Notes under the pieces: generated by a model
What the model saw: only the letters and a program-made list of their open reading frames with translations
What the model was told of the DNA's origin: nothing
Database searches by the model: none
Made by a program: the position numbers and the translations under genes
From: Hyphococcus formosus
GTDB lineage: Bacteria > Pseudomonadota > Alphaproteobacteria > Caulobacterales > Parvularculaceae
Length of the DNA: 64,000 nt
Reading direction: 5' to 3'
NCBI RefSeq assembly: GCF_046736345.1
Contig: NZ_CP157210.1
Location: 186,001 to 250,000, forward strand
Shown here: one piece after another, positions 43,436 to 52,338 of the stretch
Position numbering within the stretch: position 1 is the first letter of the stretch
Layout: each line of letters starts with the position of its first letter

Positions 43436-46090
43436 ATGACGTCGTTAAAAGATATTCGGTCGCAATTTTTAAGCTTCTTTGAAGAGCGCGATCATTTTGT
43501 TGTGCCATCGGCACCGCTCGTGCCGCAAAACGACCCGACCTTGCTTTTTGTCAATGCGGGCATGGTTCCATTCAAGAATATTTTCACGGGCGCGGAAAAA
43601 CGCGATTATGTTCGGGCCGCATCGTCGCAAAAATGCGTCCGTGCTGGCGGCAAGCATAACGATCTCGATAATGTGGGTTATACCGCGCGGCACCACACCT
43701 TCTTTGAGATGTTGGGCAATTTTTCCTTTGGTGATTATTTCAAAGAACAAGCAATCGAATCGGCCTGGACTTTGGTTCACAAAGAATTTGGTCTGCCTGC
43801 GGATAAATTGACCGTAACTGTCTATCACACCGATGACGAAGCCTTCGACCTTTGGCGCAAGATTGCGGGTCTGCCGGAAGAGCGGATCATTCGCATTGCG
43901 ACTAACGATAATTATTGGGCGATGGGTGATACGGGGCCGTGCGGGCCGTGTTCCGAAATCTTTTATGATCATGGTGATCACATACCGGGCGGACCGCCAG
44001 GATCGCCGGATGAAGATGGAGACCGGTTTATCGAGATATGGAATCTCGTCTTCATGCAATTTGACCGGGCACCGGGCGGAAAAGAAACGCCGCTTCCCAA
44101 GCCGTCGATCGATACTGGAATGGGGCTAGAGCGAATTGCCGCCGTTCTTCAGGGCGTTCACGACAATTACGATATCGATCTCTTTAAAAAGCTTATTTCG
44201 GCATCGGTTGATTTAACCGGCCGTCCCGCAACCGGTGACGATACGCCAGCGCACAGAGTTATTGCCGACCATCTTCGCTCGACAAGTTTTCTCATCGCTG
44301 ATGGCGTCGCCCCATCAAACGAAGGGCGCGGATATGTCTTGCGTCGGATCATGCGACGCGCGATGCGTTACGCGCATGGCCTAGGTGCGCGCGACCCGTT
44401 GATGTGTCGTTTGGCACCGGTGCTGGTCGAAGAAATGGGCGGGGCCTTCCCCGAATTGGTGCGCGCAGAGAATTTGATTATCGAGACGCTCCGGTCCGAG
44501 GAAGAGAAGTTCAAAAGCCTTTTGGAACGCGGTTTGAAATTGCTCGACGAGGAAACGTCAAACCTCAAGGACAATGCACCATTACCGGGTGAGGCGGCGT
44601 TCAAGCTCTATGACACATATGGTTTTCCGCTGGACCTGACCCAGGATGCGCTTCGCCGCCAAGGGCGCGAAGTTGATGTCGAAGGTTTTGACGCGGCAAT
44701 GCGCGCCCAGCGCGAAGCTGCGAGAGCGGCGTGGGCGGGCTCTGGCGATGCAACAGACGAATCGGTCTGGTTTGATTTGCGCACGGAGCATGGGGCGACG
44801 GAATTTTTGGGCTATATGCACGATACAGCCGAGGGCGTCATTCAGGCGATCATTCGTGATGGAAAGCCGGTCGCCAACGCTAGTGCCGGGGATACGGTCG
44901 AGATCGTTGTCAACCAAACGCCGTTCTATGCCGAATCGGGTGGTCAGATTGGCGATAGCGGCGAGATCACCACAGAAGATGGTGTCCATATCGTTGTGAA
45001 TGACACGAAGAAGCGCGTTGGCGCGCTACACGGACATATCGGCAAGATTGAACGCGGTGTTGTGAAGGTCGGTGACGTAGTGACATTGTCGATTGATGTT
45101 GCGCGCCGTAACCGTATCAGGTCAAACCATTCCGTCACGCATTTGGTGCATGCGGCACTGCGGGAAGTTTTGGGCGATCATGTATCCCAAAAAGGTTCGC
45201 TCGTCGCCGATGACCGGATGCGTTTTGACATTACGAATCCAAAAGCGATTTCTGAAGATGAGATCGCCGAGGTTGAACGTAGGGTCAACGAAGTCATCCG
45301 GCAAAATACCAAAGTCGATACCCGGATCATGTCCTATGACGATGCGGTTGAATCGGGTGCTATAGCGCTTTTCGGCGAAAAATATGAAGACGATGTCCGT
45401 GTACTGACAATGGGTGTTTCGTTGGATGGCGACAATAAACCCTATTCGGTCGAGCTTTGCGGCGGGACGCATGTACGGAATTTGGGCGATATTGCCTTGT
45501 TCAAAATTATCGGCGAGAGCGCCGTTTCCGCTGGCGTGCGCCGGATAGAAGCTGTGACCGGTGAGGCAGCGCGCCTATATCTTGAAAATCAGGCGAAGCT
45601 CGCGCGAACTGCGTCGGATCTTTTGAAAACCTCAATTGATGACCTGCCGCAGCGTGTGGGTGCGTTGGTCAGTGAGCGCAAAAAGCTAGAGCGCGAACTG
45701 GCTGAAGCGAAAAAGCAACTTGCCCTTGGCGGCGGCAATGCATCAGGCGGAGATCAGATTACCGAGATTGCAGGTATCAAATTTATCGGCAAGGTGCTTG
45801 ACGGCGTTGCGGCAAAAGACCTGCGCGGTTTGGTCGATCAGGCGAAAAAACAACTCGAATCCGGTGTTGCGGCATTTATCAGCGTGAATGATGGAAAAGC
45901 GGCGCTGGCAGTGGGCGTAACAGATGATTTGAAGGACCGGCTATCGGCCGTAGACCTTGTGCGGGCAGGGGCCTCGTCTATTGGCGGTAAAGGTGGCGGC
46001 GGTCGCCCAGACATGGCGCAGGCTGGTGGCCCCGACGGCGCGAATGCGGCCGAGGCCATCAAGTCTATTGAACAGGCTATCGCCGGTTAA
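43436..46090 (+). CDS. alaS: Alanyl-tRNA synthetase
   Basis: This 884-aa class IIa synthetase has the aminoacylation core (SLKDIRSQFLSFFEERDHFV, LFVNAGMVPFKNIFTG, CVRAGGKHNDLDNVGYTARH, TFFEMLGNFSFGDYF), the tRNA-recognition domain, and the editing domain with SNHSVTHLVHAAL (His565/His569) and CGGTH (Cys675/His679) zinc ligands. The C-terminal domain ends GGGGRPDMAQAGG (C-Ala). I chose ATG at 43436 (MTSLKDIR), the standard N-terminus, although a longer in-frame ATG at 43391 exists. Its stop codon shares 4 bp with the convergent DUF2807 gene. Confidence 0.98.
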   Translation: MTSLKDIRSQFLSFFEERDHFVVPSAPLVPQNDPTLLFVNAGMVPFKNIFTGAEKRDYVRAASSQKCVRAGGKHNDLDNVGYTARHHTFFEMLGNFSFGDYFKEQAIESAWTLVHKEFGLPADKLTVTVYHTDDEAFDLWRKIAGLPEERIIRIATNDNYWAMGDTGPCGPCSEIFYDHGDHIPGGPPGSPDEDGDRFIEIWNLVFMQFDRAPGGKETPLPKPSIDTGMGLERIAAVLQGVHDNYDIDLFKKLISASVDLTGRPATGDDTPAHRVIADHLRSTSFLIADGVAPSNEGRGYVLRRIMRRAMRYAHGLGARDPLMCRLAPVLVEEMGGAFPELVRAENLIIETLRSEEEKFKSLLERGLKLLDEETSNLKDNAPLPGEAAFKLYDTYGFPLDLTQDALRRQGREVDVEGFDAAMRAQREAARAAWAGSGDATDESVWFDLRTEHGATEFLGYMHDTAEGVIQAIIRDGKPVANASAGDTVEIVVNQTPFYAESGGQIGDSGEITTEDGVHIVVNDTKKRVGALHGHIGKIERGVVKVGDVVTLSIDVARRNRIRSNHSVTHLVHAALREVLGDHVSQKGSLVADDRMRFDITNPKAISEDEIAEVERRVNEVIRQNTKVDTRIMSYDDAVESGAIALFGEKYEDDVRVLTMGVSLDGDNKPYSVELCGGTHVRNLGDIALFKIIGESAVSAGVRRIEAVTGEAARLYLENQAKLARTASDLLKTSIDDLPQRVGALVSERKKLERELAEAKKQLALGGGNASGGDQITEIAGIKFIGKVLDGVAAKDLRGLVDQAKKQLESGVAAFISVNDGKAALAVGVTDDLKDRLSAVDLVRAGASSIGGKGGGGRPDMAQAGGPDGANAAEAIKSIEQAIAG

Positions 46091-46728
46091 TCGCGGATCG
46101 AAATATTTCCGCCTGATGATTTGTCGATGCGGGTCTGTTTCGGGTTGCCGTACACAGTGATGTTGCCGCCGCTTGAGGCATCAGCATCGATGCGTTTGGC
46201 GGCGAAAATGCGCAAATTTGCTCCTGAGGAAACATCCGCTTTCGCATGTTCACATTTGAAATCGTCTGCGTCGAGCGAAGCGCCGCTACTGCCATCGGCG
46301 TCTAGGTCGACGCATTTTCCGTGTAGTTCAGCCCGCGCACCGCTTGAAACCGACGCTTCGAATTCGGCCGCATCGATATTTTCTGCTTCGAGGGATGAGC
46401 CGCTCGAAACATCCACTTCTTCGAGACGCGGTAATTCAACATAGACAGTCACTTTGCCGTGCCGACCAGAAAATAATGATCCACGCTTGCGGCCAATTTC
46501 GAGTGTGTCGTCATCAAGCTCAAATCGCAAACTATCAATTGCTTTCTGATTGCCTTCGGCGCTGACTGAATAGTCCTCGCCGACGCGGACATCGACATTA
46601 ACGCCAGCTGAGACATCGAGTTTTGAAAACCCTGCGAAACTATAGGTTTCGGTTTCGGCTGAAGCTGTGGTCGTTGCCAGCGCTATTGCTGACATTGCAC
46701 CGGCTGCGGATAAAACTGCTTTCTTCAT
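46087..46728 (-). CDS. Exported DUF2807 (GIN domain) beta-helix protein, copy 1
   Basis: This 213-aa protein has a signal peptide (MKKAVLSAAGAMSAIALATT, ending TASA) and a DUF2807 domain with FAGFSKLDVSAGVNVDVRVG at its start. Six SSG turns at residues 108, 128, 147, 167, 185 and 204 are spaced 20-19-20-18-19, as expected for rungs of a right-handed beta-helix. Cys139 and Cys159 lie between rungs. Function unknown; related proteins are called putative auto-transporter adhesin head GIN domains. The Shine-Dalgarno AGGGGAG precedes ATG 46728. It lies 22 bp after a paralogue on the same strand, so the pair is co-transcribed. Confidence 0.85.
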   Translation of the reverse strand: MKKAVLSAAGAMSAIALATTTASAETETYSFAGFSKLDVSAGVNVDVRVGEDYSVSAEGNQKAIDSLRFELDDDTLEIGRKRGSLFSGRHGKVTVYVELPRLEEVDVSSGSSLEAENIDAAEFEASVSSGARAELHGKCVDLDADGSSGASLDADDFKCEHAKADVSSGANLRIFAAKRIDADASSGGNITVYGNPKQTRIDKSSGGNISIRD

Positions 46729-46750
46729 ATGGCTCCCCTGGTCAGAAAGG

Positions 46751-47401
46751 TTAGTCTCGGTTTGCTTGTGAAGCGGGGCGAATTTTAATTTGACCGCCCG
46801 ATGATTTGTCGATGAATACGCGCTCCGGTGATCCGTAGACAGATACGTGACCGCCGCTTGATGCATCGGCGACGAGCGATTTCTTTACGGAAATCTCTCC
46901 ATGTCCGCCGCTGGAGACGTCAATATTTGCGTCGTTACATTTTAATTCGTGTGCTGCCAAATTAGCGCCACTGGAAATGTCGATTGTGCATTCGTCGCTG
47001 CGCCCATCAATCAACACCCGAGAGCCGCTCGATAGATCGGCGTAAAACGCTGGTGCATCGACTTTCTTGATCGTGGAATTGGACCCGGACGAGGCTTCGA
47101 TGCCGGTGATTTTGGGCGCTGTGACGACGATGTGGAAGTCGGCTTTTTTCTGATGCCAACGCAGGCGATTGAATTCCCGTGATACGATCAAGGTGCGGTT
47201 TTTGACGCTAATATAAAGATCGCTGTAATCGCCATCCGTAGAATGGACAATGACCGATTGTGGGCCGCCGACGGTCGCGTCTAGCGAAAGCCCGGCGGAG
47301 ACATCAATCCGCTCAAATTTTTCGAGGTCAAAGCTGCGTTCTTGGGCCGCCACGGGCAGGGCCAAAAAAACTAATCCAATCAAGAGCGCACATCGGTACA
47401 T
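46751..47401 (-). CDS. Exported DUF2807 (GIN domain) beta-helix protein, copy 2
   Basis: This 216-aa protein is the upstream paralogue: signal peptide (MYRCALLIGLVFLALPVAAQ), LEKFERIDVSAGLSLDATVG at the start of the domain, and SSG turns at 104, 124, 143, 163, 181 and 200. The spacing is 20-19-20-18-19, exactly that of copy 1, while much of the remaining sequence differs. This indicates duplication and divergence under structural constraint. CTGGAGAA precedes the ATG. The likely location is the periplasm or cell surface. The two genes form a dedicated operon between alaS and icd. Confidence 0.85.
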   Translation of the reverse strand: MYRCALLIGLVFLALPVAAQERSFDLEKFERIDVSAGLSLDATVGGPQSVIVHSTDGDYSDLYISVKNRTLIVSREFNRLRWHQKKADFHIVVTAPKITGIEASSGSNSTIKKVDAPAFYADLSSGSRVLIDGRSDECTIDISSGANLAAHELKCNDANIDVSSGGHGEISVKKSLVADASSGGHVSVYGSPERVFIDKSSGGQIKIRPASQANRD

Positions 47402-47553
47402 TCCGGTTCTCCAGTCGAGATACTATACACAGACCCCAGAGTTAGGGTCATGCTGCCATGCAACCAATTGAAATGCGAGATTTTTGCGGTGAGATGCAGG
47501 GTAATTGCGGGGGGATGAGGGCAATCGCCCCAAAATGCCCGGTCCAGATAGCA

Positions 47554-47579
47554 TTTCGGGAGGGCGAACCCTCCCGAAA
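47554..47579 (-). other. Perfect hairpin downstream of icd
   Basis: On the minus strand TTTCGGGAGGG-TTCG-CCCTCCCGAAA forms an 11-bp stem with a TTCG tetraloop, 29 bp after the icd stop. No T-run follows, so it may be a 3' mRNA stability element or a Rho-associated end. Confidence 0.7.
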
Positions 47580-47607
47580 CTCAGTGAAATAGTTGAATAA
47601 TTTCCGT

Positions 47608-48822
47608 TTAGTTGGCCATCGCCTTGCGGAAATTTTCGTCGACTTTTTCAAGGAAGCCAGTGGTTGTGAGCCATTTTTGCTCCGCACCGATCAAGAGCGC
47701 GAGGTCTTTGGTCATGTATCCAGCTTCAACTGTTTTAATGACGGTTTCTTCGAGGGTCGTCGCGAATTTGATCAGGTCCTGATTGCCATCAAGTTTGCCG
47801 CGATGGGCAAGGCCACGGGTCCAGGCAAAGATCGACGCGATCGAGTTCGTCGAGGTTTCTTCGCCGCGCTGGTGGGCGCGATAGTGACGAGTAACAGTAC
47901 CATGCGCCGCTTCCGCTTCGACCGTCTTGCCATCTGGCGACATGAGAACTGACGTCATCAGGCCGAGTGAACCAAAGCCCTGCGCAACTGTGTCTGACTG
48001 AACGTCGCCGTCATAGTTCTTACAAGCCCAGACATAACCGCCAGACCATTTCATGCAGGCCGCGACCATGTCGTCGATGAGGCGGTGTTCGTAAACGAGA
48101 TTATGTTCGTCGAATTTCGCTTTGAATTCTGATTCGTACATCTCAGCGAAGATGTCTTTAAAGCGGCCATCATATTTCTTCATGATGGTGTTCTTCGTTG
48201 AGAGGTAAAGCGGATATTTGCGCTGAAGGGCGTAGTTAAAGCACGCACGGGCAAAATCCTGAATTGAAGCATCAAGATTATACATGCCCATATAGATACC
48301 GGCGCTTGGCGCGTCGAATACTTCATGTTCGATGACTTCGCCGTTTTTGCCTTCCCATTTCAGTGAAAGCTTGCCTTCGCTCGGGAAGAGCATGTCGGTG
48401 GCGCGATACTGATCGCCGAAAGCGTGACGGCCGATGATGACCGGCTGGGTCCAGCCCGGCACAAGGCGAGGAACATTGCGGATGATGATTGGCTCGCGGA
48501 AAACAACGCCGCCGAGAATGTTACGGATCGTGCCGTTCGGCGAGCGCCACATTTTCTTGAGGCCGAATTCTTCGACCCGCGCTTCATCAGGTGTGATGGT
48601 CGCGCATTTAACAGCAACGCCGTATTTCTTGGTCGCTTCAGCCGCGTCGATGGTGATCTGGTCATCAGTGGCGTCCCGGCTTTCCATACCGAGATCGAAA
48701 TATTTTAAATCCACATCCAGATAAGGATAAATCAGCTTATCCTTGATCATCTGCCAGATGATGCGGGTCATCTCGTCCCCGTCCATTTCAACGACTGGAT
48801 TTTCAACTTTGATTTTCTGCAT
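47608..48822 (-). CDS. icd: NADP-dependent isocitrate dehydrogenase, eukaryotic-like type
   Basis: This 404-aa enzyme oxidatively decarboxylates isocitrate to 2-oxoglutarate in the TCA cycle. The signatures VVEMDGDEMTRIIWQMIKD, WRSPNGTIRNILGGVVFREP with the substrate Ser/Arg residues, GWTQPVIIGRHAFGDQYRAT, YIMKKYDGRFKDIF-like KNTIMKKYDGRFKDIFAEMY and NYDGDVQSDTVAQGFGSLG, AEAAHGTVTRHYR are those of the homodimeric NADP enzyme related to mitochondrial IDH and common in alphaproteobacteria. GGAAATTCC-type bases and AGG precede the ATG. It is monocistronic and divergent from trmJ. Confidence 0.97.
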   Translation of the reverse strand: MQKIKVENPVVEMDGDEMTRIIWQMIKDKLIYPYLDVDLKYFDLGMESRDATDDQITIDAAEATKKYGVAVKCATITPDEARVEEFGLKKMWRSPNGTIRNILGGVVFREPIIIRNVPRLVPGWTQPVIIGRHAFGDQYRATDMLFPSEGKLSLKWEGKNGEVIEHEVFDAPSAGIYMGMYNLDASIQDFARACFNYALQRKYPLYLSTKNTIMKKYDGRFKDIFAEMYESEFKAKFDEHNLVYEHRLIDDMVAACMKWSGGYVWACKNYDGDVQSDTVAQGFGSLGLMTSVLMSPDGKTVEAEAAHGTVTRHYRAHQRGEETSTNSIASIFAWTRGLAHRGKLDGNQDLIKFATTLEETVIKTVEAGYMTKDLALLIGAEQKWLTTTGFLEKVDENFRKAMAN

Positions 48823-48987
48823 GGAATTTCCTACCGGACGTAATGAATGCGCTAAAAATGCGCGTATTGATAATTTCTGTTTAAGGTGGGCGTGGCGCTC
48901 TTAGCATTGGGTGCCGCCTCGTGGAAGGGGGGCGCGCCCAATACCTTTACGAATAGCCAATTTTTGAGTGAGGCAAGCCAAGAGGCA

Positions 48988-49788
48988 ATGACAGACAAGA
49001 CGACTGATAAACCATCGGCGACTGGCCGAATTCCCCGTCGCGATGGCCGCGGAACCCTTGGCGCTGCGCCAATTTTTGTGCTCGTCGAGCCGCAAATGGG
49101 AGAAAATATAGGGGCTTGCGCCCGTGCGATGCTCAATTTCGGTTTATCCGGCCTGCGTTTGGTCAATCCCCGCGACGGCTGGCCGAATGAGAAGGCTGGG
49201 GCGATGGCCGCCGGGGCAACGATCGTGATCGATCAAACCAGAGTTTTTGATTCGACTGTCGATGCGATCGCCGATTGCCAATATGTGATCGCGACCACGG
49301 CACGTCCGCGAGAGGTATTATTACCGGTCTTGACCCCAACTGAAGCGGCTACAGCGCTGAAAAAGCGGATTGCAGGTGGGGAAAAATGTGCTGTTCTTTT
49401 CGGCGGGGAGCGCTCGGGCCTTTCTACGAAAGATGTAATGCATGCGGACGCTATCGTCTCCATTCCTGTGAACCCTGCTTTTGCTTCCCTCAATCTGGGG
49501 CAGGCAGCACTGTTAATTGCTTATGAATGGGCAATCGCCGACGACAATGAAACGTTCGCAGCGCCAGAGCCGGAAATGATTCCAGCGGCCAAAGAAAACT
49601 TCGAACGATTTTTTGCGCATCTCGTAAAAGAACTTGATGAGGCGCGATATTTCTATCCGGAGGACAAACGGGTTAATCGGCAAAATAAGCTAAAAGCGGC
49701 GTTTCAACGGGCCGGTCTAACCGAGGGTGAGGTTCGCTCGCTCCGCGGCGTCATCAAAGCGCTGGTGACAAAGCGCAAGCAGGACTGA
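48988..49788 (+). CDS. trmJ: tRNA/rRNA methyltransferase, SpoU family (TrmJ-like)
   Basis: This 266-aa SPOUT protein has the SpoU motifs FVLVEPQMGENIGACARAML (motif 1 with the key Asn/Arg), CAVLFGGERSGLSTKDV (motif 2) and VSIPVNPAFASLNLGQAALL (motif 3, knot). The C-terminal helical extension FFAHLVKELDEARYFYPEDK is typical of TrmJ, which 2'-O-methylates position 32 of some tRNAs with SAM. I chose the ATG at 48988 because AGAGG precedes it; the longer GTG frame from 48886 adds non-conserved sequence. Its stop lies 39 bp before the queuosine-precursor transporter start, another link to tRNA modification. Confidence 0.9.
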   Translation: MTDKTTDKPSATGRIPRRDGRGTLGAAPIFVLVEPQMGENIGACARAMLNFGLSGLRLVNPRDGWPNEKAGAMAAGATIVIDQTRVFDSTVDAIADCQYVIATTARPREVLLPVLTPTEAATALKKRIAGGEKCAVLFGGERSGLSTKDVMHADAIVSIPVNPAFASLNLGQAALLIAYEWAIADDNETFAAPEPEMIPAAKENFERFFAHLVKELDEARYFYPEDKRVNRQNKLKAAFQRAGLTEGEVRSLRGVIKALVTKRKQD

Positions 49789-49827
49789 AAAAAAGGGGCG
49801 TTCACGGATTGAGTGGACGGGCGGGAT

Positions 49828-50574
49828 ATGGATCAACGGGTGGATATTGAGCGCATTGAAAAGGCAGAAAGCCTGAGCCAGCATCGCTTCAAATATTATG
49901 ATTTCGCGATGGCTGCCACATGCGTCATTATCGTGTGTGCGAATATCATAGGCGCAGGCAAGGTTTCGACAATTGCCGGGTTTACCTTCGGGGCGGGGGT
50001 TTTGTTCTTCCCGCTTTCATATGTGCTCGGCGATGTTTTAACGGAAGTTTATGGTTACGCGCGGGCGCGGCGCGTTATCTGGGCCGGTTTCATCGCGGCA
50101 GCTTTTGCAGCGGGCATGGCAGCATTTATCACGGCAATGCCGCCAGCCGATGGTTGGAATCAGGATTTGGGCGGCATTTCAAAACAGGACGCTTTTGCGC
50201 TGAATTTCGGACAAGCACCGAGAATCGTTTTTGCGTCAATCGTCGCTATATGGGCCGGTGAGATGTCCAATGCATTCGTGATGGCGCGAATGAAGGTTGC
50301 ATCTGGCGGCAAGTCGCTTTGGCAACGAACAATCGGATCAACCATTGTCGGCCAAGGCATCGATACTTTGTTGTTCTATCCGTTGGCCTTCGCCGGGGTT
50401 TGGTCCGTTGAGCTAATTCTCACGGTGATGGCCACCAATTATGTACTGAAAGTTTTGTGGGAAGCCTTGCTGACGCCGGTGACCTATCGTGTTGTGGGCG
50501 CGCTCAAACGTGCGGAAGGCGTGGATGTCTATGATCGGGAAACAGAATTCACGCCGTTCTCGATCCGATCCTGA
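49828..50574 (+). CDS. yhhQ: Queuosine precursor transporter (YhhQ/VUT family)
   Basis: This 248-aa protein has six hydrophobic segments and the family pattern: YYDFAMAATCVIIVCANIIG, FPLSYVLGDVLTEVYGYARA, GISKQDAFALNFGQAPRIVF, WAGEMSNAFVMARMKV and STIVGQGIDTLLFYPLAFAG. YhhQ-type proteins import preQ0/preQ1, precursors of the modified tRNA base queuosine. I chose ATG at 49828 over a GTG at 49813 because GGGCGGG lies just before it. It is directly downstream of trmJ and may be co-transcribed. Confidence 0.9.
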   Translation: MDQRVDIERIEKAESLSQHRFKYYDFAMAATCVIIVCANIIGAGKVSTIAGFTFGAGVLFFPLSYVLGDVLTEVYGYARARRVIWAGFIAAAFAAGMAAFITAMPPADGWNQDLGGISKQDAFALNFGQAPRIVFASIVAIWAGEMSNAFVMARMKVASGGKSLWQRTIGSTIVGQGIDTLLFYPLAFAGVWSVELILTVMATNYVLKVLWEALLTPVTYRVVGALKRAEGVDVYDRETEFTPFSIRS

Positions 50575-50684
50575 GGCCACTTTCGCGCTGGCTGTGGGGC
50601 GCGCTTGCCGCTCGGGAATAAACCTGAGTAAACTCATGAGTGTAAGTGACCCGCAGACTGTCACAATAAAAACGAGGTCGAGGA

Positions 50685-52205
50685 ATGCCTGATGACCATA
50701 AGCAACCGATAGAGCCGACGGTAATCCGATCGGGCCGGGGGCCGCGCATTGCCATTCTTGGTGCTGGTTTCGCCGGTATGGGAATGGCAATCAGGTTGCG
50801 TCAGGAAGGCTTCGATAATTTCACGATCTATGAAAAAGCCGAAGACGTTGGCGGTACATGGCGCGAAAATACCTATCCCGGCGTAGCGTGTGATGTGCCG
50901 TCCCATCTTTATTCCTTTTCGTTCGAAGCTAATCCGAACTGGTCAAAGCGCTACTCACCGGGGCCGGAAATATTGGCGTATCTTCGCCATTGCGCCCGAA
51001 AATATGATCTGTACAGATCAATAGAATTTGGAAAAACCGTAAAAGCAGCGCGCCATGACGGCGCAGTCTGGCATGTCGAATTCGCGGATGGCGAAACGGT
51101 TATTGCTGATTTTGTCATCAGCGGGCTTGGCGGTCTTCACAAGCCAAGCTTTCCTGACATCGAAGGGTTAAACGATTTTGACGGACCGGTTTTTCATACG
51201 GCGCAATGGCGCGACGATGTGGATTTAACCGGCAAGCGGGTTGCGATTATTGGGTCCGCGGCGAGCGCCGTGCAGGTTGTACCGGAAATTGTGCCACAGG
51301 TCGCGCATCTTGATGTCTATCAGCGAACTGCAAACTGGGTCATGGCGCGCAATAGCTATGCCTATCCGGGATGGTTGCAGGCGCTCTTTAGAAAGATGCC
51401 GTTTCTTGCGCGGCTTTATCGCGGTCATTATTTCAAGATGGCGGAATGGCGCTTCGACCTGTTCAAAAATCGCGATAGCCGCATTAAGCGCATGTCGCAA
51501 AAATTATTCACGCGCCATATGACAGCGCAGGTGCCGGATCCAGATTTGCGCAAAAAACTGACGCCAAACTTCCCTATAGGGTGTAAGCGTATTCTGATTT
51601 CCGATGATTACCTGCCGGCGATCCAGCGTGAAAATGTTGATCTGATCACCGAAGGTATCGATCAGGTGACCAAAACCGGTCTTCGGACGAAAGATGGCCA
51701 GGCGCGCGATGTTGATGTCATCATATTGGCAACCGGCTTTAAGCCATTTGATATTCTGGAATCGATTGATGTCATCGGTCCCGCTGGAACAAGTCTCAAA
51801 GATTATTGGGAGGAGGGGGTAAGGGCACATCGCACGATTGCGGTACCGGGGTTTCCGAACTTCTTTCTTTTGCTCGGGCCGAATTCCGGTTTAGGGCACA
51901 ACTCGGTCATCCTGATGATCGAGGCGCAGGTGAATTATATCCTCAAACTCATGGGCGGTATCTCCGATCCTGAGCGCCATCTTATTGAGCCATCCGAAGA
52001 AGCGATGGAGAAATTTGACCAACGCCTTCAAAGCGAATTGGGCAATCGTGTTTGGTCAGCCAATTGTGGCGCGTGGTATGTTGACGCTAGCGGGCGAAAC
52101 TATACTCTGTACCCTGATAGTGTTACCGATTATTTGCGCGAAATGCGATCGCCGGACCTCGGCGAGTATAAGATCTCGGAAAAAGAGTTAATTCTCGCGA
52201 ATTAG
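50685..52205 (+). CDS. FAD/NAD(P)-binding monooxygenase, Baeyer-Villiger type
   Basis: This 506-aa flavoprotein has the N-terminal FAD motif GAGFAG (26-31), the line VGGTWRENTYPGVACDVPSH conserved in BVMO/4-hydroxyacetophenone monooxygenases, and the BVMO fingerprint FxGxxxHxxxW as FDGPVFHTAQW (165-175). The second nucleotide motif reads GSAASA rather than GxGxxG. The later ATGFKPFD segment and NFFLLLGPNSGLGHNSVI line are also typical. It should insert oxygen into a ketone or oxidise an aldehyde/heteroatom using NADPH and O2. GAGG precedes the ATG. It is a single gene; the substrate is unknown. Confidence 0.88.
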   Translation: MPDDHKQPIEPTVIRSGRGPRIAILGAGFAGMGMAIRLRQEGFDNFTIYEKAEDVGGTWRENTYPGVACDVPSHLYSFSFEANPNWSKRYSPGPEILAYLRHCARKYDLYRSIEFGKTVKAARHDGAVWHVEFADGETVIADFVISGLGGLHKPSFPDIEGLNDFDGPVFHTAQWRDDVDLTGKRVAIIGSAASAVQVVPEIVPQVAHLDVYQRTANWVMARNSYAYPGWLQALFRKMPFLARLYRGHYFKMAEWRFDLFKNRDSRIKRMSQKLFTRHMTAQVPDPDLRKKLTPNFPIGCKRILISDDYLPAIQRENVDLITEGIDQVTKTGLRTKDGQARDVDVIILATGFKPFDILESIDVIGPAGTSLKDYWEEGVRAHRTIAVPGFPNFFLLLGPNSGLGHNSVILMIEAQVNYILKLMGGISDPERHLIEPSEEAMEKFDQRLQSELGNRVWSANCGAWYVDASGRNYTLYPDSVTDYLREMRSPDLGEYKISEKELILAN

Positions 52206-52338
52206 TTGTGAAATATAGCGTAGTCACAACGTAGGATGGTCCAAAAGAGAAAATTTAATTAAAATTGATATCGGCACCTATTGTGCATTGCCAACAAGAA
52301 TGTCTTTTTAATCCATAGCTTAATTGTGGGGATGTACC

